From assembly GCA_012295275.1 (NCBI GenBank), contig CM022669.1, forward strand, positions 18,283,591-18,306,090: a stretch of DNA of 22,500 bases, given 5' to 3'. The notes beneath the pieces are model-generated. The model made no database searches. It was not told the origin of the DNA and saw nothing but the letters and a program-made list of their open reading frames with translations. The translations under genes and the position numbers were made by a program. The DNA is from Chrysomallon squamiferum. Lineage: Eukaryota; Mollusca; Gastropoda; Neomphalida; Peltospiridae. Shown here in pieces: positions 16,276-22,500 of the stretch. Every line of letters begins with the position of its first letter. Within the stretch, counting starts at the first letter, position 1.

Positions 16276-16740
16276 ATTATTGCTAATACTCAATACACTA
16301 ACAGCCTTATTCAAATTCCGTTTACATAACAGATGTAACAAACAACAGCTGTATTTTGTAATTAGATCAGCGTGGATATTTCAATATTTTAAAATCACAG
16401 ATGAGCGCTAAGGCTGTGTTTTCTAATTACTAGTGCTACTGTTCTGTGGCGTCTGTGATAAGCTATTTTAAAACAGATCACATCTTAAATGAATAATAAT
16501 TCTGAAAAAAAAAAAACACACAAAAAAAAACAACCCCAACAAAACAAACGTGTTCTGTTTTAAACACAACCTTGATATATTTTTTTTTTTTATATACTCG
16601 TACAGTAGTTTTATTAAGCGGGGAAGCAAGTTCATTGCTTAATATATAACAATTTTGTCCTTTTTTTTTTGTTGTTTTGTTTTCTGTCGTGGGAAAAACT
16701 GAACTAATTACTGTACAATTCAAACCAAAAAATTGTTCTC
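16276..16740. other. Unique AT-rich non-coding DNA
   Basis: Complex sequence with A/C-rich (16505-16545) and T-rich (16579-16590, 16661-16680) short runs. No supported gene. Confidence 0.5.
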
Positions 16741-17040
16741 TCTTTCTCTTCAGGGGGTAGCGCTAAATTGCACACATCTGAAATAAAAAGCTCTCTAATA
16801 TTGGAATAATTAATTTACATGTTGCGTCCGACGGTCGCTGTGTTGGGGAAAGTGGCTGTTTGCTGCAGCGTTTGACGTTGCCCAGCGAGCATTGTTGCAA
16901 CGACTGACGTCGTGAGACGTCGCATACTGGCTTTGATGTTGGAAAATAACCATGCTACGATGACGGAGATTAGGGATATCGGGCCGTTAATATCAGTGGT
17001 TCGCCAACGAGTGTGGGAAGTGTTTGGATTGAAGACCTTT
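16741..17040. other. CpG-rich island with CRE-like sites
   Basis: A CTCTCTTTCTCTTCAG pyrimidine tract ending at about 16754 leads into complex DNA. From 16820 on it is CpG-rich and contains TGACGTC at 16905-16911 and GACGTC at 16916-16921. No frame longer than about 20 codons from an ATG is seen on the plus strand. Best read as a regulatory or untranslated region. Confidence 0.4.
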
Positions 17041-17047
17041 TCTAGAG

Positions 17048-17450
17048 AAAAAAAAAAAATGAAAAAAAGATTAAAAAAATAAAATAAAATAAAATAAAAA
17101 GAAAAATAGTACTTGTAAAGAAAACAAGATATTTGAGAAAAATGTCAAAAATTTCTGAAAAGAAAAGAAAAGGAAAGAAAAGGAAGAGAAAGAGAGAGAA
17201 AAAAGAGAATATCAGAGGATGAAATCTGAATAAAGGTATTGTGGATGAGATATGATTTTGAAATGAGAAGTAAGATAAAGATAAAACGAAATAAAGAAAG
17301 AAAAGAAACAAACGAAAACTGAAAAAGAAGAAGCAAAAAGTAAATAATAATAGAAAAACTCAAACAAAAACAACAAACAAAAGAATAAAAAATAAAAAAT
17401 GCAGTTAATAATAATAAAGAAATAAAAAAATAAAATAATATAAAATTAAA
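17048..17450. repeat. Purine-rich low-complexity domain
   Basis: The plus strand is dominated by A and G (AAAAT, GAAAA, AGAGA words) for about 400 bp. The minus strand reads long Phe/Leu/Ser frames, all from the repeat. Confidence 0.85.
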
Positions 17451-17625
17451 GACAGAAACATCATTATACTTAATTTAAAGAAAATCCTCTTTTTACATAT
17501 TTCTAATCTAAAGTCTTGTTAAAACCTGACAAGACAATACGTTTTTATTCAAATTATGTATATCACTTTATATCAGTATGATATATATACATATGTAATT
17601 TATAATAATGTAATACATATTTGTA

Positions 17626-17790
17626 AGTGCTAATAATAACAGAAGTACTAGTGATATTACTAGTAATAGTTTGTATTAACAGCATCATTCGATTAGTGAC
17701 AGAGTTGTTGTTGCAGTGTATAACAGCAGGGTAGTTGTAGTTGTTTTTATAGTATACTGTAACAGTAGTAGTAGTAGTTGTTACTTGAAT
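17626..17790. repeat. Degenerate AGT/GTT trinucleotide domain
   Basis: AGT, ACT, GTT and AAT words, purest at about 17765-17782. Weaker than the other domains of this type. Confidence 0.65.
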
Positions 17791-18080
17791 ATGAAGTTAA
17801 AACTATTTTGATCACGATCCAATAAAACAGAATTGCTTCCTTGTCATACATTATACACACAATCGTTATGTCTTCTGTAATGTTAGGATTAAGATATTAA
17901 AACAAATGCCATGCGATACTGTAAATGATACTAGTGATACGTTATGCCTGTAAGAAATACAACAATACTATCTGACATCTATTTCTGTCTAGCAATATGG
18001 TTTTTATTTTGTTTGACACCGTGTCATAAATTACGTCAGCTGTTTTTTTGAATATTAATGTGTAATGGCAAAGTATGATA
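17791..18080. other. Unique AT-rich non-coding DNA
   Basis: Complex sequence containing the motif group at 18014-18042. No gene supported. Confidence 0.5.
18014..18042. promoter_or_regulatory. TGACAC-C-GTGTCA palindrome, CRE-like and E-box cluster
   Basis: Inverted 6-bp arms TGACAC/GTGTCA around one C at 18014-18026, TTACGTCA (bZIP-type) at 18031-18038 and the E-box CAGCTG at 18037-18042. TGACA is the half-site of TALE homeodomain proteins. The cluster is observed; function is inferred. Confidence 0.3.
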
Positions 18081-18146
18081 CATGTGTGAGTGTGTGAGTG
18101 TGTGTGACTGTGTGTGTGTGTGTCTGTGTGTGTGTGTGTGTGTGTA
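18081..18146. repeat. (TG)n microsatellite, imperfect
   Basis: TG units with GAGTG, ACTG and TCTG interruptions, pure at about 18128-18146. Confidence 0.95.
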
Positions 18147-18248
18147 AATATATTGTAAAGTGTTTAGTTTCTAATATATTCTCTTTTGATATTTTTCATT
18201 CTTATTTTGTTTGTTGATATTTGTTCTTCTTACTAAACTCCTTTTTTA

Positions 18249-18251
<3 letters not shown>

Positions 18252-18329
<78 letters not shown>
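18252..18329. repeat. (TC)n microsatellite, about 78 bp
   Basis: About 39 uninterrupted TC units. A mirror-symmetric polypyrimidine tract, triplex-capable. Frames over it read Ser-Leu on plus and Arg-Glu on minus. Confidence 0.98.
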
Positions 18330-18331
<2 letters not shown>

Positions 18332-18410
18332 CTTTTAGTATTAAACTGCCTTATCTCTCGCGGTATATTGGAAATACTACAATTGTAAGCATAAAGATTT
18401 CGAATATGAA

Positions 18411-18479
18411 TATCATTATTTATCATTATAATCATCATCATAATTACTATTATTTATTATTTATTATTACTATTATTTA

Positions 18480-18520
<41 letters not shown>

Positions 18521-18545
18521 CATTATTGCTATTATTATTATAATT
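18411..18545. repeat. (ATT)n domain
   Basis: ATC/ATT words become pure ATT at about 18485-18520, then slightly interrupted to 18545. Confidence 0.93.
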
Positions 18546-18880
18546 AGTATTTTTATATAACGAATAAAACATATTTATTCTGTTCCAATTTACGTGAACA
18601 CACTTCTGAAAGAAATTTCGTACGTTTTGATATAATGACGTTTAATTTCGAATAGGTGTCAATTTTCCTAATGAATTTCGCATTTACTATAGATTTTTCC
18701 GAACAAACAAACTCGCTTTTCTGTGTGTGTATTTTTGTTCACTTTGGCTTCTCTAAACCAAACGACTGCAAACAACACATGTTTACGTTCAGGTAATCGA
18801 GTGGTAATTTATCTTTAACGACATTGTTCCATTAACGACTTTTAATATTATTTAACCAAGACGTTTTTTTTTCTTTCTCT
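18546..18880. other. Unique AT-rich non-coding DNA
   Basis: Complex sequence with scattered CpGs. No gene or repeat supported. Confidence 0.5.
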
Positions 18881-19130
18881 AATTCGTTTTTTTTCACCCG
18901 ATTTGTTCCTTCCGTCGAGCTAACACCCCTGGACCGGAAATGCATCGATTGTCATGCGCACCGATGCATATTACTTTCCAACTGACAGATTCCCTTTAAG
19001 AAGTAACAAAGCGTTTCGGATTAAAAGTCTTTTCAAGCAATTTACTTTTCATTCGAGTCATAAATTCTCGTCAGCACGCGCTGAATAACACGGAACCCCA
19101 TTTTCATTTTGATTTCTTAAGACACTGATA
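18881..19130. promoter_or_regulatory. CpG-containing island with ETS core, NRF1-like half-site and hairpin
   Basis: ACCGGAAA (ETS core CCGGAA) lies at about 18933-18940 and CATGCGCA (NRF1-type half) at about 18953-18960. Between and around them ATGCATCG at 18940-18947 pairs perfectly with CGATGCAT at 18962-18969 (8-bp arms, 14-base loop). Further CpGs occur near 19070-19095. This combination resembles a compact promoter, but no exon on either side is identified. Confidence 0.35.
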
Positions 19131-19166
19131 TCACACTGCAATTGATGAACAATTTCAACGTCCATT

Positions 19167-19170
<4 letters not shown>

Positions 19171-19198
<28 letters not shown>

Positions 19199-19266
19199 TT
19201 CAAATACAAATGACACTTTTTGTACTTTCGATCTTTTCTTTGCTTTTGGATCATCTGGCAATTTTG

Positions 19267-19297
<31 letters not shown>
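19171..19297. repeat. Two long T-runs
   Basis: T-runs at about 19182-19200 and 19268-19297, the first preceded by TTTTC units. The minus frames here are Lys runs. Confidence 0.97.
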
Positions 19298-19349
19298 CTG
19301 TTGCGGTTTCCTCGATCGATTAGGAACAAATGAATAAATTTGCATTTCT

Positions 19350-19570
19350 GTTTAGGCCCAATGGTTGTGGCTTTTTGATGGGGAGATGCAAGGCATATTA
19401 ATGAAGCTATACACGCTCTCTCGACAGTTCGTTAGCGAAAGAGACAATGCTGATTTGGCCGTCTCTCGGGTGATTACGGTATTCGCCGCAAACCACGAAA
19501 CGTTTTCCGAATTAAACCGAAACAAAAAGTCAAAACTCCAATACTTTTCTCCTGGGGCTTTAAGGCAAAA
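19350..19570. other. Complex island with open plus frame
   Basis: The plus frame is open from about 19365 (a TTG; first ATG at about 19386) through about 70 residues of mixed composition, including RQFVSERDNADLAVSRVITV, before entering Phe runs from T-tracts at about 19577-19625. CpGs are frequent. No family recognised and no clear splice donor. Exon fragment or regulatory island. Confidence 0.3.
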
Positions 19571-19574
19571 ATCG

Positions 19575-19672
19575 ACTTTTTTTTTCTTTTTCTTTTTTTC
19601 CTTTCAATTTTTTTTTTTTTTTTTTGCGGTTTTCATGCCAACTGCTATCTTTTTTTGGTTAACAGAAATTAA

Positions 19673-19756
<84 letters not shown>

Positions 19757-19771
19757 GTAGTAATAGTAATT
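19575..19771. repeat. T-runs and (AAT)n microsatellite of about 85 bp
   Basis: T-rich DNA at about 19577-19625, then 28 or so perfect AAT units at about 19672-19756, then AGT/AAT variants to about 19771. The minus frame reads a run of more than 30 Leu. Confidence 0.97.
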
Positions 19772-19871
19772 TAGATAAAAAGAAGATTAATTTATAAATT
19801 TTAATAACTGACCTTTTTGTTAATCGTTTTATTTTAGTGAATAACTTTAGTTCCATTTAGTTCAATAGTAA

Positions 19872-20215
19872 CTGTAGTATTAGTAGTAGTAATAATAATA
19901 GTAATAATAATAGTAATAATAGTAGTAGTAGTAGTAGTAGCAGCACTAATAATAATAACAATAATAAAAAATAAATAAATCATTAAAAATAAGTTAGTAA
20001 ATAAATGATAATAATATGAACAACAATTATAAAATATGTATTAGTAGTAGTAGTAATATTAATAACAGCAAAAACAAAAACAACAACGCTAACAATAATA
20101 ATAAATATAACAAAGCAAAAAGAAAAATAATCGTAATAATAGTAATAACAGCAAAAATAATAACGGTAACAACAAGAACAAGAAGAACAATAATAACAAC
20201 AATAAAATGTATTCC
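19872..20215. repeat. Degenerate AGT/AAT/AAC trinucleotide domain
   Basis: AGT and AAT words at about 19872-19965, AAAT near 19968-20005, AGT at about 20041-20055, then AAC, AAT and AAG words to about 20205. Both strands stay open because the phase is kept. Confidence 0.88.
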
Positions 20216-20716
20216 AAAATACTACGTTGGTTAACACGCAATATATTACATTTCAAGGTATGTTTAGTGTTCAGTGGAAATTTAAAACGTAAGTTAAATA
20301 AAATGTATTATTTAATTCAATAATTTCGTTTACAATAAATATTAGATTTACAATAATCACGAGAGATGTTTTTGAATACCAGTGAGCTTGTTTATATCAG
20401 AATTATATTATACGGCGTGTTCATGTTTTTTTAATTTAAATTATTATTTCATTTACTAAATATTTTGTTATTGTCATTTTATAAATTGCAATGGGCTAGT
20501 CTTTATCTGATATTTTTTTTTTTTTTGTTGAGAAAATGTATTATATTTTGAAGAATTTTAAATAATGGATTGTTAAATATTGTCGATTTTCAATTTTATT
20601 TTTTTTTTTTTTTTTTTGTGAGAAAATAAGCTTTATTGTATTTGTTTTATTAATTACGTATTTAAATCAATAACGCCAATTGTTATTATTATTTCTTCCA
20701 ATGATAACTACACGTT
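20216..20716. other. Unique AT-rich DNA with two similar T-run segments
   Basis: T-run plus GTTGAGAAAATGTATTATAT (20513-20546) and T-run plus GTGAGAAAATAAGCTTTATT (20599-20637) look like diverged copies about 90 bp apart. Otherwise nothing is supported. Confidence 0.5.
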
Positions 20717-20740
20717 TATAATAATAATAATAATAATAAT

Positions 20741-20776
<36 letters not shown>

Positions 20777-20804
20777 AATAAAAATAATAATAGTAGTAAT
20801 AGTA

Positions 20805-20857
<53 letters not shown>
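20717..20857. repeat. (AAT)n-(AAC)n-(AAT/AGT)n-(AAT)n compound microsatellite
   Basis: AAT at about 20717-20742, AAC at about 20741-20774, AAT/AGT mixture to about 20806, AAT to about 20857. The minus frame reads Tyr and Cys runs. Confidence 0.97.
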
Positions 20858-21236
20858 CTAAACACACATATATTTTATTACATTATTTACTATTATTATG
20901 TTATTATAAACACAACTACAGCAATAACAGATACAGCTGCAAAAATAACAAACTTAATATTGATCAAATAGCCGCATAATACAATAAAATAAAATTATAA
21001 ATATAAGTTTATTTCGTTCATGCAGGGTCAGAAAATAGTTACAAGTTTTCACTCGATTACTTAACAGCTGACAGATTACTGTAAATATTTGTGTGACACG
21101 TTCATTGTGTATACGTGTATGTTACACAATATACGTTAACACTTAATGAAAGAACAATACAGACGCAGGTGAAGATTTTGCTTAGCAGAGGTTGCTGAGT
21201 AATCATATTTAATAAACTCTGAAGCAGAAATTTAAT
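20858..21236. other. Unique AT-rich non-coding DNA
   Basis: Complex A+T-rich sequence. No gene or regulatory feature supported. Confidence 0.5.
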
Positions 21237-21358
21237 TTTTTTTTTTTTTTTTTTTTTTCATAGAAATTTATTGCAAGAGGTCAAAATAATGAGAGAAAGA
21301 AAAAAAAAAAAAAAATACGTGACAGAGTAAAAGGATAAAAATGAAATACAGAAATGAA

Positions 21359-21389
<31 letters not shown>

Positions 21390-21442
21390 CTGAGGTGAAA
21401 TAAATAAATAAATAAAATAAATAAATAAATAAATAAATAAAT
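21237..21442. repeat. T-run, two A-runs, (TA)n and (AAAT)n
   Basis: T-run at about 21236-21259, A-runs at about 21300-21315 and 21357-21376, TA units at about 21376-21389, AAAT units at about 21400-21442. Confidence 0.96.
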
Positions 21443-21758
21443 ATCAGGTACATATTTTAATAAACGAATACTCTAACAGTCGTTATAACCATAATGTCAC
21501 TGATTCATTACAAACAATGGGAAGGTGAATATAAGAGATATTTTATTGCTAATTGAGAAAGTGTAGCAGATTTTTCTTTTATTTCATTATCAATTTATGT
21601 AGTCCTTAATCACACATACACACATGTGCACACACGCACGCGGCACACAAATACACACACAAACACACATGACGACATTTCATCGTAGATTAAAAATATC
21701 TTGAGTGTGTCATTAAATCAACTTCTTCTTTTTCTTCTTCTTCTTCTTCTTCTTCTTT
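21443..21758. repeat. Unique DNA with (CA)n and (TTC)n
   Basis: Unique sequence to about 21608, an imperfect CA-rich tract at about 21611-21670, and TTC units at about 21722-21758. Confidence 0.85.
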
Positions 21759-22104
21759 GTCACACGGTGTAACAACATCTTCTCACTCACCACACTTGAG
21801 ATTTAAGTATCTGAACTGTGTAGTACCTTGACGTATCTTCCTTTCATTTCGCCAAATAATTTATCAAAGTAATTCAAGCTGAGATGACTTTTCTACATGA
21901 TTTCAGACGAGAGCGTCACCGGATCAGAGTTGCTGACCACGTTGTCCGGCTGAACGAGACGTGTGGGACGGGGTTGCCTGGCCTGACCCCTGGTGCCAGG
22001 GATATTAGATTGGACATGACTATCAATCGGGAGAGGAGATTATTGGATATTCCCCGAGCTTCGACTGTTTCTTAAAATGAAACGCTGTAGGAATTAGGGA
22101 AATG
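21759..22104. other. Complex CpG-containing island
   Basis: Non-repetitive sequence, G+C-richer at about 21905-22065. Inverted arms CCTGGC (21977-21982) and GCCAGG (21995-22000) could form a 6-bp hairpin. Confidence 0.45.
21884..22075 (+). CDS. Possible short ORF, 63 codons
   Basis: A true ATG at 21884 (G at -3, A at +4) opens 63 codons to a TAA. The peptide is Arg-rich and of mixed composition, starting MTFLHDFRRERHRIRVADHV. A TACATGATTTCAG at about 21894-21906 could be a splice acceptor inside the frame. An A-run follows 30 bp after the stop, so a terminal exon or retroposed fragment is imaginable, but no AATAAA lies just before it. No family recognised; chance opening in a complex island is a real alternative. 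Confidence 0.18.
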   Translation: MTFLHDFRRERHRIRVADHVVRLNETCGTGLPGLTPGARDIRLDMTINRERRLLDIPRASTVS

Positions 22105-22129
22105 GAAAAAAAAAAAAAAAAAAAAAAAA
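22105..22129. repeat. A-run, about 25 bp
   Basis: Uninterrupted A homopolymer at the edge of the island. Confidence 0.98.
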
Positions 22130-22500
22130 TAAAAATAAAAACCCAGAAAGAAGTGGGTTCTAGAGTTTGTCAAAGAATATTTAGTTTCGTGTTGTTGTTT
22201 TTTGTTTGTTTTTTTAATTATTATTATTATTTTTTTTTTTTGGTTGATCGTGTTTGTTGTTAGAATATATTGGTAATAAAGAATATGATGATGATTGATT
22301 GATTGTAATAATTTTAATTGTAACAGTGTAGTAGTAATGATGATGAGAATGATGATGACAAGTTATAAAGATGGTCATTATGATGATAATGTCTGTAATG
22401 ATACAACGTATGAAAATAAATAAATTAATAAATATTTAATAAATTTATTCATCCCGTCGATTGATTTATCAGTTCTTTATTAAATAAAATCAGTTGACGT
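22130..22500. other. AT-rich DNA with ATT and GAT runs
   Basis: Short ATT/T runs at about 22216-22242 and GAT/ATG-rich words at about 22284-22390. No gene supported to the window end. Confidence 0.6.

Noticed and set aside
22105-22129. Poly-A tail of a retroposed gene ending at the 21884-22075 frame
   Set aside because: No target-site duplication or AATAAA close upstream could be seen, and A-runs of this size are everywhere in the window.
1-22500. Numerous AATAAA words as polyadenylation signals
   Set aside because: They arise constantly from AAAT and AAT arrays, so none can be assigned to a transcript.
1-22500. tRNA, rRNA, tRNA-derived SINE promoters, transposase or reverse transcriptase fragments
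   Set aside because: No box A/box B pair with GGTTCGANTCC-like sequence, no conserved rRNA blocks and no transposon protein motif could be found by eye on either strand.

Overview
The window looks like gene-poor, A+T-rich nuclear DNA of an animal. There is no long open reading frame of normal composition in 22.5 kb. Nearly all of the longer frames are translated simple repeats (poly-Tyr, poly-Leu, poly-Val, poly-Ser, poly-Asn, Cys-Val or Ser-Leu runs). The unusual density and variety of microsatellites is (ATT)n, (AGT)n, (AAAT)n, (CAAA)n, (CATA)n, (TG)n, (GA)n, (AAG)n and many A or T runs of 15-30 bases. This would fit a cephalopod such as an octopus, or another mollusc. That assignment is inference from texture only; no gene identifies the species. 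Nothing prokaryotic, viral or organellar was seen, and no tRNA, rRNA or CRISPR array.

The layout is a sea of repeats with short islands of complex, CpG-containing sequence. The left part (1-5300) holds a diverged dispersed repeat present twice (263-422 and 2866-3022), a 16-bp POU/homeodomain-type palindrome (488-503), a small complex island near 1275-1560, a 25-bp minisatellite (3850-3921) and a cryptic 43-45-bp tandem repeat (4591-4775). The middle (5400-11500) has large degenerate trinucleotide domains, a pyrimidine-rich block of about 490 bp and islands at about 6590-6830, 6946-7110, 8560-9000, 10496-10640, 10876-11260 and 11341-11500. The right part (11500-22500) has a three-copy degenerate repeat, a four-copy minisatellite of about 65 bp, and islands at about 13405-13755, 14760-15300, 16741-17040, 18881-19130, 19350-19570 and 21880-22104.

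The most informative signals are regulatory. One island carries a perfect TCTCGCGAGA palindrome 5 bp from a perfect TGACGTCA. A second has two ETS-type sites, an NRF1-like site and an ATGGCGG (YY1-type) core within 110 bp. A third has an ETS core, an NRF1-like half-site and an 8-bp-arm hairpin. In other animals these motifs mark CpG-island promoters of widely expressed genes, so these islands are candidate promoters or enhancers, possibly starting transcripts whose exons lie outside the window. The best coding candidate is a possible minus-strand exon (8942-8697) with a strong start context, a possible acceptor and a possible donor. It resembles no protein I recognise and is low confidence. 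No pathway can be reconstructed.
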